Origin: an uncultured Porphyromonadaceae bacterium
GTDB taxonomy: Bacteria > Bacteroidota > Bacteroidia > Bacteroidales > Muribaculaceae
NCBI GenBank assembly: GCA_937901905.1
Contig: CALDIF010000034.1
Location: forward strand, 31,312-95,311
DNA: 64,000 nucleotides
Direction of reading: 5' to 3'
Shown here: positions 52,822 to 61,165 of the stretch, in pieces
How positions within the stretch are numbered: position 1 is the first letter of the stretch
Layout of the letters: every line of letters starts with the position of its first letter
The notes under the pieces: generated by a model
Seen by the model: the letters and a program-made list of their open reading frames with translations, nothing else
Databases searched by the model: none
Told to the model about the DNA's origin: nothing
Translations under genes and position numbers: made by a program

Positions 52822-53181
52822 TCAAGATTTCAACCGATAGTCCACATAGACCTGCATGACAGCACCGGCAAGCAGGAATGCCAGCGAGTCGCGTCCTGTG
52901 GCGTAAGCGGGTAAGAATAACAGCACCGCACTCACCACAAACAACACTGCCGCCGCCACCCTCAGCCGATACAATCGCTTGAGGGTGAGTGACGCTCCGG
53001 CAGGAGCTCCGGTCGCCATCAAGCGAGACAGCAACACCAGTAAGGCTCCTGTCGAGTACACCACGCGCATCCACAGTGTCGCTTCAATGCCGAGCAACGG
53101 CAGCAGAGCCATCGCGGCAAGTAACAACATTCCGATGAGTACGCCGCTGTCGCACAATGATTCTCGTCGCTCCCTGTTCAT
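52822..53181 (-). CDS. Small integral membrane protein of unknown function
   Basis: 119 residues with four hydrophobic segments (about 12-32, 36-52, 70-90, 95-113) and an N-terminal charged start MNRERRESLCDSG. No family recognised. Its start overlaps the stop of the DivIC/FtsB-like gene by 4 bp, so the two are coupled. Confidence 0.7.
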   Translation of the reverse strand: MNRERRESLCDSGVLIGMLLLAAMALLPLLGIEATLWMRVVYSTGALLVLLSRLMATGAPAGASLTLKRLYRLRVAAAVLFVVSAVLLFLPAYATGRDSLAFLLAGAVMQVYVDYRLKS

Positions 53182-53477
53182 TTCATCGGTGTGATATAAA
53201 CGTCCTCGTTCTCGTGCTTCATGCCGTATTTTTCACGGGCTATTTTCTCAAGAGCCTCGCCGTCGGTTTGCAATTCGCGCAGTCGTCGCTCGTACATCGC
53301 CGTTGAGTCTTGATTTGCCTTGATTTCACTCTTCAACTCGTTAATTTCACGCGTGAAATTGCAACTGCGTATGTAGTTGCTCTCGCCACAGCACACTAAT
53401 GAAACGAGAAACAAAACGAACACAGTGGCAGGTATATATTTGCCGAACCGTTCTTTAAAACTTGTAAAAATATTCAT
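53178..53477 (-). CDS. Septum formation initiator DivIC/FtsB-like protein
   Basis: 99 residues. One membrane segment (about 14-32, YIPATVFVLFLVSLVCC), then a coiled coil (INELKSEIKANQDSTAMYERRLRELQTD) and the end region LEKIAREKYGMKHENEDVYI typical of DivIC/FtsB. It acts with FtsQ and FtsL in the divisome, so it is a distant partner of ftsQ at 23521. An 18-bp perfect palindrome lies inside the gene at 53343-53360. Confidence 0.9.
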   Translation of the reverse strand: MNIFTSFKERFGKYIPATVFVLFLVSLVCCGESNYIRSCNFTREINELKSEIKANQDSTAMYERRLRELQTDGEALEKIAREKYGMKHENEDVYITPMK

Positions 53478-53585
53478 GCTTGATTGTTATGCTTTAGAGC
53501 GTTTTACGCCTTGTTTTACATCGGTTATGTCCGGCAGGACATGTGTTTGTCGCCCGCGGGGATTGCACGGTCGGGTGTGAAGCGA

Positions 53586-54260
53586 CTAATCCAGTAAATG
53601 CGGTCGCAGCCGTCGCGTTCGTTCGAGGGCCTGTTCCATTTTCCACTCGGCGATTAGACGTTCGTTACCGCTGAGTAAAACATCGGGCACCCGCCAGCCG
53701 TTGAATTCGGCGGGGCGAGTGTATACCGGCGCTTCGAGCAGCCCGTCCTGAAACGAGTCGTTGAGCGCGCTTTGCTCGTCACCGATGGCTCCCGGCAACA
53801 AGCGCACCACAGCATCGGCTATCACTGCCGCCGGCAATTCGCCCCCGGTGAGAACGTAGTCGCCTATTGAGATTTCGCGAGTCACCAAATGTTCGCGAAT
53901 GCGGTAGTCAACCCCCTTGTAATGTCCGCACAGGATAATCAAGTTGTTGCATAGCGACAGACTGTTGGCGACAGGTTGTGACAGTAATTCTCCGTCGGGC
54001 GAGGTGAAGATGACCTCGTCGTAGTCGCGCTCGCTCTTGAGTGCCGTGATGCAGCGATATACAGGACCTATTGTCATCACCATGCCCGCTTCTCCGCTAA
54101 AGGCGTAGTCATCAACTTTGCGATGTTTGTTCTCGCTGTAATCCCGCAAGTTGTGTACGTGGAACTCCACGAGCCCCTTGTCACGAGCACGCTTGAGTAT
54201 GCTGATGTTCAGCGGTGACTCGAGCGCCTCGGGGGTGACGCTCAAGATGTCAATTCGCAT
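53586..54260 (-). CDS. trmD: tRNA (guanine-37-N1)-methyltransferase
   Basis: 224 residues from ATG 54260; 19 extra codons upstream lie within the neighbouring gene. SPOUT enzyme with the trefoil-knot cofactor site: [14 protein letters not shown] and [22 protein letters not shown]-terminus [17 protein letters not shown] and [14 protein letters not shown] are typical. It methylates G37 next to the anticodon and prevents frameshifts. It overlaps the AAA-CYTH gene by 11 bp. Confidence 0.96.
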   Translation of the reverse strand: MRIDILSVTPEALESPLNISILKRARDKGLVEFHVHNLRDYSENKHRKVDDYAFSGEAGMVMTIGPVYRCITALKSERDYDEVIFTSPDGELLSQPVANSLSLCNNLIILCGHYKGVDYRIREHLVTREISIGDYVLTGGELPAAVIADAVVRLLPGAIGDEQSALNDSFQDGLLEAPVYTRPAEFNGWRVPDVLLSGNERLIAEWKMEQALERTRRLRPHLLD

Positions 54261-55359
54261 TGCGCCGGGCGAGATTGTGGTTATAATAGGCTGTGTCGCC
54301 GGTGATGTCCTTGACAACCTCGATGCAGGGTGGCAACTTCACGGGCTCGCCCTCCTCTATACCCTTGGTTTCGAGAATTACAAGACCGGTAAGCGCGCCG
54401 CGATAGGTGTCAACCTCAATATATTGACCTTGCCAAATGAAACTGCTGCGATGTTTGACGATGGCGTGCAGTTCGGGGTCGGCAAGTCCGAGCATCATCT
54501 CGTAGAGACTGTTGTTGATTTGTCGTTCGGTGACGAGAACCTCGGTGTCGCTGATTTTCTTCTTAGTGGTGTGTACATACACATAGCGACCTTGCCACCC
54601 GCGCTTGCGCAGTCTCACCTCGCTGTCGGCATCGTTGGTGCGAAGGTAGGTTTGAATGATGTCATTCTCGATAGTGTCGGTGGGCAACTGGTCGATAATC
54701 TTGACAATGTACTTGCGCTCCAACTCAATGGGTTGAGGCAAACCGAGCACGCCGCCTATTTCCTTGAGCACACGTTTCATCTTGGCATTGAAATCATCGT
54801 GGTTGTTGATGACTCGCAAGTGGCTGTGACCGGTCCACGCTTTGATGACTTTCTTGTCGAGAGTGCGTGCGATGCGCAGTCCTTCTTCGCTCATTTGTTC
54901 GTAACGCTGAGCGTTGTTGGCTGTCGTGTAATATTGCTCGGCACCGTCGGCGGCGCTCACGAGGTGGAGCACCGCGTCGTAACGCTCGCGCAACTCGGCA
55001 CTTGTGGTGCCCACGGCTCGGGTCAGTTCTTCCCACATCTCAGGCTCCATGTATGCCGAGATGTCCATCGTGCCACGGTCGCACACGATGATGCACGGCT
55101 GGTTACATTCCTGTGCCATGCGGTAGAATTTGTCCTCAAGAGCCATTTGTATCTCAAGGGTGGCCTTTTCTCCTTGGTAGAAAAAGCCTTTGTTGGTCGT
55201 GAGGTAGTTCATGCCGGCGGCGGTGAACATCGTGGGCACCTCGGGCAAGGTGAACACTTGGTATCCGAGACTCGTGAAGTGTTCGACTATCTTGGTGAGT
55301 GCTGTCGTCTTGCCTGCACACGGTCCGCCGGTAAGGACTATTCGGGTTATATTTGCCAT
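54250..55359 (-). CDS. AAA-type ATPase fused to a CYTH (triphosphate tunnel) domain
   Basis: 369 residues. Residues 1-190 form a NadR-like P-loop ATPase (Walker [12 protein letters not shown] at 11-21, [11 protein letters not shown]). Residues about 200-369 form a CYTH domain whose signature ExExK appears as ELERKYIVK, followed by [16 protein letters not shown] and ILETKG, lining a triphosphate tunnel. CYTH domains act on triphosphorylated substrates such as thiamine triphosphate, tripolyphosphate or cAMP precursors; the role of this fusion is unknown. The same order occurs in some eukaryotic proteins of this type. It heads a unit with trmD. Confidence 0.88.
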   Translation of the reverse strand: MANITRIVLTGGPCAGKTTALTKIVEHFTSLGYQVFTLPEVPTMFTAAGMNYLTTNKGFFYQGEKATLEIQMALEDKFYRMAQECNQPCIIVCDRGTMDISAYMEPEMWEELTRAVGTTSAELRERYDAVLHLVSAADGAEQYYTTANNAQRYEQMSEEGLRIARTLDKKVIKAWTGHSHLRVINNHDDFNAKMKRVLKEIGGVLGLPQPIELERKYIVKIIDQLPTDTIENDIIQTYLRTNDADSEVRLRKRGWQGRYVYVHTTKKKISDTEVLVTERQINNSLYEMMLGLADPELHAIVKHRSSFIWQGQYIEVDTYRGALTGLVILETKGIEEGEPVKLPPCIEVVKDITGDTAYYNHNLARRNAN

Positions 55360-55417
55360 TGTGTTAATGTTTTAAGTAATGGAGAAATTCGCGTTAGCGA
55401 ACAAGGCGCGAAGTTAA

Positions 55418-55467
55418 TAAAAAAAAACTTGCGGAGCAAATTTTGTCAAGGGTGATGCCCGCAAGTT
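55418..55467 (-). terminator. Terminator of the patatin gene
   Basis: On the minus strand AACTTGCGG (55467-55459) pairs with CCGCAAGTT (55434-55426) and is followed by a run of nine T's. The loop is about 24 nt. Confidence 0.75.
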
Positions 55468-55527
55468 TGTTGAGGCTTATCGCACGATGTATCGCGAGTG
55501 CTTGAACGACCTTGCCTGCCGCCTGCC

Positions 55528-56382
55528 TCAGCCTTGCCGTGCGGCGCGTATAATCTCCTGCAACCGTTTGCGGGCAACTTCCGTGCCGAGGTCATAGGTC
55601 GCTTGCATCTTTGTGGGGTCGCTGCTGAGGCGGTTGATGGGCAGGTCCGCCTCGGGGCGAATCACCAATGCCGCCCCCTCGGCTTCGCGTTTCGCCACAT
55701 ATTCCAATTCCTCGTTATACATCTCATGGCGCCGGGCAAACGCGTCGAGCAATGCCGGATAGCGTCGCAGCATCAGTCGCGCGAGCCATAGCATGCTGTT
55801 GGGCTTCTTGGTGAACCCTGCCGGTCTTGTCAAGATGACAATGTTGCGCTCGTAGCCCTGTTCTTCCATGTAGCGCAAGGGTATGCTGTCGGCAATACCG
55901 CCGTCGAGCAGGTGTAAGCCGTCGATGTCCACAACGCGACTGACCATGGGCATTGACGATGAGGCCCTTATCCACTCGTACAGCACGTCGCCTCCTTGCT
56001 TGATGCGCTTATACACGGCCTTGCCGGTATCAACATCGGTCGCGACAAGGTGATAGTCTACGGGCGATTGCTCGAAAGCCGTGTTGTCAAACGGGTCTGA
56101 CTCGGTCGGCACGGTGTGGTAAGCAAAGCGAGCGTTGAACAAGTCGCCCGTCGTGAGTAACGACCACAGTCCGCAATAGCGACCGTCGCCGGCAAAGCGT
56201 TGGTTATACCTGAGCGACCGCCCCACTTGTCCGCTCACATAGTTTACGCCGAATGCCGCGCCGGCACTCACTCCGACAACACCGTCAACAGTGATGTCGT
56301 GCTCGAGCATCACGTCCATCACTCCGGCACTGAACAACCCTCGCAGCGCGCCTCCCTCAAGCACCAGTCCTGTCTTACTCAT
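55528..56382 (-). CDS. Patatin-like phospholipase
   Basis: 284 residues without a signal peptide. The oxyanion loop is GLVLEGGALRGLFSAG, the nucleophile elbow GVSAGAAFG holds the Ser of GxSxG, and the second catalytic residue is the Asp of LLDGGIADSIP. Bacterial patatins of this size (YjjU/RssA-like) are cytoplasmic acyl hydrolases of unclear substrate. It is monocistronic, with its own terminator. Confidence 0.93.
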   Translation of the reverse strand: MSKTGLVLEGGALRGLFSAGVMDVMLEHDITVDGVVGVSAGAAFGVNYVSGQVGRSLRYNQRFAGDGRYCGLWSLLTTGDLFNARFAYHTVPTESDPFDNTAFEQSPVDYHLVATDVDTGKAVYKRIKQGGDVLYEWIRASSSMPMVSRVVDIDGLHLLDGGIADSIPLRYMEEQGYERNIVILTRPAGFTKKPNSMLWLARLMLRRYPALLDAFARRHEMYNEELEYVAKREAEGAALVIRPEADLPINRLSSDPTKMQATYDLGTEVARKRLQEIIRAARQG

Positions 56383-56573
56383 TTGCTTTGCAGTGTTATA
56401 TAATTAACGTTCACATTCATTGGGAGCAACTTTTTCGTTTCAACATTGAATTTCGAGTTAACTCACACTATCAAAACGTTACGGATGGGGAATTAGTGCA
56501 GTTTCACGAGAAAAAAATCGGGTGAGAGAGATAGTCCCGTGTTTGTCGCCGGGTGGGTTAATTCACTGCCACA

Positions 56574-56605
56574 TTTGCACAATCAAGCGTTTTGCGCTAA
56601 ATTTG
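56574..56605 (+). promoter_or_regulatory. Promoter of the SIS isomerase gene
   Basis: TTTG at 56574-56577, 20-bp spacer, TAAATTTG at 56598-56605. CACTGC (56565 region) and GCAGTG just after the -7 box form a small inverted repeat around it. The leader to the ATG at 56717 is about 105 nt. The remaining part of the 334-bp gap shows nothing else. Confidence 0.8.
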
Positions 56606-56716
56606 CAGTGGGATTTCCAATTCACTATGGAACAACAACGATTATCTCCCGTCAGGGAATAAAATTCAAACATCTGTTGTGCAGCGATAAAACCTGCAAA
56701 GTCTTAATATTTTAAC

Positions 56717-57322
56717 ATGGATATAAAGCAAATGATGCGGCAAATTTTAGATGCCGAGAGCCTTGCTGTTAAACAAATTCCGGTGACCGACGGCTATGCC
56801 GATGCTATTGACTTGATTGTTGATAGGGTGTATCGTGGCGGCGGCAAATTGGTCACGTCGGGAATGGGCAAGTGCGGGCAGATTGCCGATAATATAGCGA
56901 CAACGTTTTCGAGTACGGGAATTCCCGCCGTGTTCTTGCACCCGAGCGAAGCCCAGCACGGCGACTTGGGGGTGTTGCAGCGTGGTGACGTGCTGCTGTT
57001 GTTGTCCAATAGCGGTCGCACGAGCGAGATTGTCGCGCTCGTGTCCCTGGCACATAATTTGTACGCCAATCTCCCCATAATCGTGATTACGGGAAACACC
57101 GAGAGCCCGCTTGCGGCTGTTGCCGACGTGTGTTTGCACACCGGTGGCGCGCCCGAAGTGTGCCCCCTGGGACTGACTCCGACAACGAGTACGACGACGA
57201 TGACCGTTATCGGTGACGTGCTCGTGGTGGGCGTGATGAATATAACCGGTTTTTCACGTCAAGACTATGCCCTGCGTCATCACGGAGGTTATTTGGGACG
57301 TAAGAGTCGCGATTTGCAATAA
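56717..57322 (+). CDS. kdsD: SIS-domain arabinose-5-phosphate isomerase (KdsD/GutQ type), lacking CBS domains
   Basis: 201 residues. It matches the isomerase domain of KdsD: KLVTSGMGKCGQIADNIATTFSSTG, FLHPSEAQHGDLGVL, DVLLLLSNSGRTSEI and CPLGLTPTTSTTTMTVIGD. The enzyme makes arabinose 5-phosphate for Kdo, the inner LPS sugar. E. coli KdsD is about 330 residues with two C-terminal CBS domains; here the chain ends after the SIS domain (RHHGGYLGRKSRDL). The short form is known in Bacteroidetes. Nothing downstream looks like a detached CBS part. Confidence 0.88.
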   Translation: MDIKQMMRQILDAESLAVKQIPVTDGYADAIDLIVDRVYRGGGKLVTSGMGKCGQIADNIATTFSSTGIPAVFLHPSEAQHGDLGVLQRGDVLLLLSNSGRTSEIVALVSLAHNLYANLPIIVITGNTESPLAAVADVCLHTGGAPEVCPLGLTPTTSTTTMTVIGDVLVVGVMNITGFSRQDYALRHHGGYLGRKSRDLQ

Positions 57323-57455
57323 TCACGCTTTGAGAGTGTTACGAACGTTCGGTGCTTGATGCGCGTACTCGAGAATTCGGGTTTTAATGGCGTTTTATTC
57401 ACTCGCACTTCAAGTCAAATTTATATAGCACACCTGAAATAGTCTCAACAGATAG

Positions 57456-57971
57456 ATGTCAAGTATATTACGTCTCAAAGAAGTGGAGGAGCAGTTGCGC
57501 TCGCTCCCCGTGGTAAAAAACCTCAAAGTGGGTGTCGTTGTGGCGCAATGGAACAGCCACATCACCGAGGCTCTGCTCGACAGCGCGCTCACTACATTGA
57601 GAAAGTACGGTTGCGCCGACTCTCATTTGCCGGTGTGGCATGTGCCCGGCACGGTCGAATTGACCTATGGTGCGGCATCGATGATAGAGTCGTTTCACGA
57701 TCTTGATGCCGTCATCGTGATAGGCTGTGTGATACGTGGCGACACTCCACATTTCGACTATGTGTGTCAAAGTGTTACTCAAGGCTGCACGATGCTTAAT
57801 GCCACGGGCGGCACTCCGGTTATCTTCTGTGTGCTCACGGTTGAGAACGAGCGGCAGGCTCTCGACCGAGCCGGTGGCGCGGTAGGTGATAAGGGCATCG
57901 AAGCGGCAACGGCTGCGGTCACGATGGCCGATATTGCCCGCCGTCGCGCTGCCTCGCTCGCATCTTTTTGA
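57456..57971 (+). CDS. ribH: 6,7-dimethyl-8-ribityllumazine synthase
   Basis: 171 residues. It condenses the pyrimidine and the four-carbon precursor of riboflavin. Substrate-site motifs: VVVAQWNSHITEALLDSA, VPGTVELTYGA, VIGCVIRGDTPHFDYVCQSVTQG (catalytic His in TPHFDYV) and GVLTVEN-like VFCVLTVENERQA. A 12-residue N-terminal extension is present. No riboflavin gene lies next to it and I see no FMN riboswitch in the 133 bp upstream. Confidence 0.95.
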   Translation: MSSILRLKEVEEQLRSLPVVKNLKVGVVVAQWNSHITEALLDSALTTLRKYGCADSHLPVWHVPGTVELTYGAASMIESFHDLDAVIVIGCVIRGDTPHFDYVCQSVTQGCTMLNATGGTPVIFCVLTVENERQALDRAGGAVGDKGIEAATAAVTMADIARRRAASLASF

Positions 57972-57979
57972 TTATCAAT

Positions 57980-58939
57980 ATGTTACGACGGCTGTACATA
58001 GCACTCATCGTTCTCGTGTCATTGCTCGCAGCGAGTTGCAGTCGTGAACGGGAGTTCCGCATTGAGGCAGTGGTGGATAATATGTCCGCACAGTCCCTCA
58101 AGGTGTTGTTTTGGGGTGATAGCGGTGTCGTGAGTACTTCACTGACACCGATTGACGGCGTGTTCCGTTTCAAGAGTACAACGGGTGTTCCAACGCTTGT
58201 GACGCTCGCTGCCGACGGTGGCAAAGTGATTGCCCAAGTGGTCGTTTCGGGCGGAGAGACTCTTAAGGTTCGAGCCGACGTGGAAAACCTGTCGGGTGTC
58301 ACTGTTGTGGGCGATGATGCCAATGCCGAGTGGGCTCGTTGGCGAGCATCGGTGTCTTCGCTCGAGCGACCGAGTGCCGCCCTTGACAGTGCCGCGCGCG
58401 AGTACGTGCTTGCCCATCGCGACAGCCCTGTGGCAACGTGGATATTGTTGTTTGACCACTCGGACATTACCGGTGATGCCGCGTCAATGGCTCTGCTTGA
58501 CTCCATCGACATCAAAGCGCGTCCCATGTCGTTGGTGAACACGGTCGACTTTATAGCCGCCACACGAGCACCGTTGCCCTCATCGCTTGCCGAGCTGTAC
58601 TTGATAGACAGCGACCGGCAGGAGTTCACGACAGTGACAATGCGCGGCAAGATGTCACTCTTGCTCCTGTGGACGACCGCCGACACCTCCTACCGACGTG
58701 CATTCGAGCGCATGCGACTGGAGGCAGACCGCCACCCCGATTATCGTTTGATTGATATTAACGTTGACGGCGACAGCGTGAAATGGCAACGCGTTCTGTG
58801 CGCCGAGGCGATTGAGCGCAGTATGCACCTGTGGGCTCCATGCGGACCGTCCGAGCCGTCGCTGGAACCGCTGCACCTCAATCACGTGCCCCAAATTTTG
58901 TTGTGTGACTCAACAACTTCTCTTTCCTCCTTCAGATAG
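57980..58939 (+). CDS. DUF4369/thioredoxin-like lipoprotein lacking the CxxC
   Basis: 319 residues from ATG 57980. Signal peptide with lipobox LLAASC. The N-terminal 100 residues resemble DUF4369 (FRIEAVVDNMSAQSLKVLFWGDSG, GVFRFKSTTGVPTLVTL). The C-terminal half has a thioredoxin-like outline (MSLLLLWTTADTSYRRAFERMRLEADRHPDYRLIDINVDGD), but the WCxxC redox site is replaced by WTTADTS. Redox activity is therefore not expected. It starts 8 bp after ribH. Confidence 0.75.
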   Translation: MLRRLYIALIVLVSLLAASCSREREFRIEAVVDNMSAQSLKVLFWGDSGVVSTSLTPIDGVFRFKSTTGVPTLVTLAADGGKVIAQVVVSGGETLKVRADVENLSGVTVVGDDANAEWARWRASVSSLERPSAALDSAAREYVLAHRDSPVATWILLFDHSDITGDAASMALLDSIDIKARPMSLVNTVDFIAATRAPLPSSLAELYLIDSDRQEFTTVTMRGKMSLLLLWTTADTSYRRAFERMRLEADRHPDYRLIDINVDGDSVKWQRVLCAEAIERSMHLWAPCGPSEPSLEPLHLNHVPQILLCDSTTSLSSFR

Positions 58940-59055
58940 GGACGGGACTAGGCAACCGCTCGCACGCGCTGTCGTAAAGGTAAATCGGAAAAATTGTGAC
59001 CGAATTTTAACTTTCGTCCTCGAGGTGCATCTATCCGATGTAAGCACCTTGAACT

Positions 59056-59604
59056 ATGGCAACAAACAATGCTGACATATTGGCAATGATGCGCGAGCCC
59101 ACTCGACGTGAGCGGGGATACCGCCTGTTGATGCAACGCTACGGCAAGGCTCTGTATTGGCACATTCGTCGCATCGTTGTCGACCACGATGATGCCGAGG
59201 ACGCACTCCAGGAGACCGCAATCAAGATTTTTGACCGCTTGCCGTCGTTCAAGGGTGACGGTGATTTGATGGCTTGGGTGTATAGCATTGCCACTCGCGA
59301 GGCCTTGCAGTCGCTACGACGACAAACATCGTTGTTCAGCAGCATTGACAGCCTGGGTGACAGTCTTGCCGAGAAACTGCCTGCCCCGAGTGATGTCGAC
59401 GGAGACCGCGCTTCATTGCTGTTGCAACGCGCCCTGTTGACACTACCTACGACCCAACGCATGGCTTTCAACATGCGATACTACGACGACATGAGTTACG
59501 AGCAAATTGCCGTTGTCACCGGCAAGAGCGTCTCGACACTCAAGACCAATTATCACTATGCCGTCGAGCGAATTAAAGAATTTATAGCAAGCAACCCATT
59601 ATGA
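59056..59604 (+). CDS. ECF-type RNA polymerase sigma factor
   Basis: 182 residues. Sigma region 2 (about 20-90: RLLMQRYGKALYWHIRRIVVDHDDAEDALQETAIKIFDRLPSF and MAWVYSIATREAL) and region 4 (about 125-180: LTLPTTQRMAFNMRYYDDMSYEQIAVVTGKSVSTLKTNYHYAVERIK) are both complete. It overlaps the next gene by 4 bp (ATGA). I infer that this gene and the next two form one stress-response operon. Confidence 0.94.
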   Translation: MATNNADILAMMREPTRRERGYRLLMQRYGKALYWHIRRIVVDHDDAEDALQETAIKIFDRLPSFKGDGDLMAWVYSIATREALQSLRRQTSLFSSIDSLGDSLAEKLPAPSDVDGDRASLLLQRALLTLPTTQRMAFNMRYYDDMSYEQIAVVTGKSVSTLKTNYHYAVERIKEFIASNPL

Positions 59605-60047
59605 AAGAGCAAGAGATTTACACTCGACAAATGCCGTTTGTCGAGACCGACGAACAAGTTGATGCTATCGTGGAACGTTGCACCCGTCGTGCTATTGCCG
59701 GTGCTCGCCGGCGTCGAGCGCAAGCCACGAGGCGTGTGGCTTGGGTCAGCGCGGCAGCCGTCGCAGTTCTTGTCCTTGTCGCGGGCATTGTCCTCTTCTT
59801 GAAAGAGCCTCGCGTTGACAGCGGTGTTGATACCGTACTCGCAATGAACAATATGGCACTGCATGATGATGCCGACAACGTCGAGGAGTGGGACAACGCG
59901 CTGATTGACGTGACACTGTGGGACGAGGATGCCAATGATGATGAATTGACCGGCGATGACACCGATTTGGGACCGATTGACGAGTTTATCGCCTCGTGCG
60001 ATGACGACGAGTTGGACTCGTGGAGTGATGATACTTTGTATATATGA
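59601..60047 (+). CDS. Single-span membrane protein, probable partner of the ECF sigma factor
   Basis: 148 residues. The N-terminal cytoplasmic part is Arg-rich (RRAIAGARRRRAQATRR), one membrane segment lies at about 48-66 (VSAAAVAVLVLVAGIVLFL), and the periplasmic part is strongly acidic. It has no HxxxCxxC zinc anti-sigma motif. By position and topology it may be an anti-sigma factor, but no family match confirms this. A 19-bp tandem duplication overlaps its stop codon. Confidence 0.7.
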   Translation: MKEQEIYTRQMPFVETDEQVDAIVERCTRRAIAGARRRRAQATRRVAWVSAAAVAVLVLVAGIVLFLKEPRVDSGVDTVLAMNNMALHDDADNVEEWDNALIDVTLWDEDANDDELTGDDTDLGPIDEFIASCDDDELDSWSDDTLYI

Positions 60048-60104
60048 ACAATTATTGTATATATGAACAATTATTAATATTAACCTATTAAAATTGATAA
60101 GAAA

Positions 60105-60656
60105 ATGAAGAAGATGATTTTTGCCGTCATGATGATGACGCTGGCACTGGTGGGTGCCGCCCGTGATAAAGCGGTTGATAACGGCGATATGCAGGGACGC
60201 ATGTTTGATGCCAAGTTGCGCGAGATGGTTTATCGCTTGAACCTGACCGACGAGCAGAAGACCGCTTTCGAACCCATTTACCGCGAGTATGACAACGAGT
60301 TGCACGCGCTCATGGAGAAGTCCGGCCCCGTTATGGGCAAGGAGAGCGAGAAGAAGTTGCGTGGCAAGGACGTGAGTAGCGAGGAGGTTGCCTCGTCCAT
60401 GAAGTCGCGCCTTGAGGCACAAAAGGCTGTGCTTGACTTGCGCATCAAGTATATTGACCGTTTCGCCCGTGTTCTCGATGCCAAGCAGATGCGACGTTTC
60501 TTCGACGTGGAGAAGAAAATGCAAGACAAACTCCGCAAGGGACATCACGGCGATCGTGGCGAACATCACGGTGAAGGTCGCCGTGGCGGAATGGGCAAGC
60601 GCGGCGATCACGGCGATCGCGGTCCGCGCTTCGACCACGCCGGTGGCGACGATTGA
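60105..60656 (+). CDS. Exported Spy/CpxP-like protein with His-rich tail
   Basis: 183 residues with a signal peptide. A helical region (about 35-140) contains LNLTDEQKTAFEPIYREYDNEL, a variant of the LTxxQ motif of Spy/CpxP envelope chaperones, and many Lys/Glu pairs. The last 40 residues are Gly/His/Arg/Asp-rich (KGHHGDRGEHHGEG and similar) and could bind metal. Located behind the ECF sigma and membrane protein genes, it is a natural target of that pathway. Confidence 0.75.
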   Translation: MKKMIFAVMMMTLALVGAARDKAVDNGDMQGRMFDAKLREMVYRLNLTDEQKTAFEPIYREYDNELHALMEKSGPVMGKESEKKLRGKDVSSEEVASSMKSRLEAQKAVLDLRIKYIDRFARVLDAKQMRRFFDVEKKMQDKLRKGHHGDRGEHHGEGRRGGMGKRGDHGDRGPRFDHAGGDD

Positions 60657-60676
60657 ATATGCTACGAGTCTGCAAG

Positions 60677-60709
60677 AGGGTGTGTCAAAATTCCGGCACA
60701 CCCTTTTTA
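60677..60709 (+). terminator. Intrinsic terminator of the sigma/Spy-like operon
   Basis: AGGGTGTG (60677-60684) pairs with CACACCCT (60697-60704), loop of 12 nt, followed by TTTTTA. Confidence 0.85.
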
Positions 60710-60743
60710 TGTAGTTACATCGCCCTATCTACTCACCCCTCTC

Positions 60744-60855
60744 GTCTCGCCCAATGGGCGATGATGTGTCAGACCGGTCGGACAAGAAATTAACTACGAA
60801 TTTCACTAATTTAACGAATTACAGAGGTTTATAGACAGTTCGACCTCTCCGAGGT
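60744..60855 (+). repeat. Intergenic repeat, copy 1
   Basis: About 110 bp shared with 63856-63959: both contain CGTCTCGCCC, GTGTCAGAC, GGTCGGACAAGAAATTAACT, ACGAATTTCAC, GAATTACAGAGGTTTA and a hairpin of ACCTC/GAGGT type. Copy 1 has a 9-bp insertion (TAATTTAAC). The rest of the gap to 61069 holds more palindromes: CCGTAGGT (60946-60953) with ACCTACGG (60967-60974), and TATGTGG with CCACATG around 60880-60912. I see no protein-coding gene there. Confidence 0.8.
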
Positions 60856-61069
60856 GCAGTGTGAGATGAGCTCTCATGCCCTATGTGGCACTCACCTACG
60901 GCGAGCACCACATGGGTTTAGCATAGTTGCGTCGTCTTCGACTGTCCGTAGGTTACGCTACGCTCCACCTACGGTTATCTATATTTCGCCCTCACGGGGC
61001 GGATTTACGCCGATTTAAGAGAAATAGACGAGGGAGAATGTTAAAAAATCGTCTTTAAAAGTCTAAAAG

Positions 61070-61100
61070 TTTGCCGTTTGCTAAAAAAAACGTATATTTG
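61070..61100 (+). promoter_or_regulatory. Promoter of the dockerin protein gene
   Basis: TTTG at 61070-61073, 19-bp spacer, TATATTTG at 61093-61100. The leader to ATG 61166 is about 58 nt and AT-rich, typical for highly expressed Bacteroidales secreted proteins. Confidence 0.85.
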
Positions 61101-61165
61101 TAGACTTTTTATACCTTAAAGACGGACTAATAACATTATTAACCTATAAAACAATAAATTACAGC

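Noticed and set aside
54151..55455. 434-codon open frame opposite the AAA-CYTH gene
   Set aside because: The opposite strand has clear Walker A and CYTH motifs; this frame has none and no plausible start signal.
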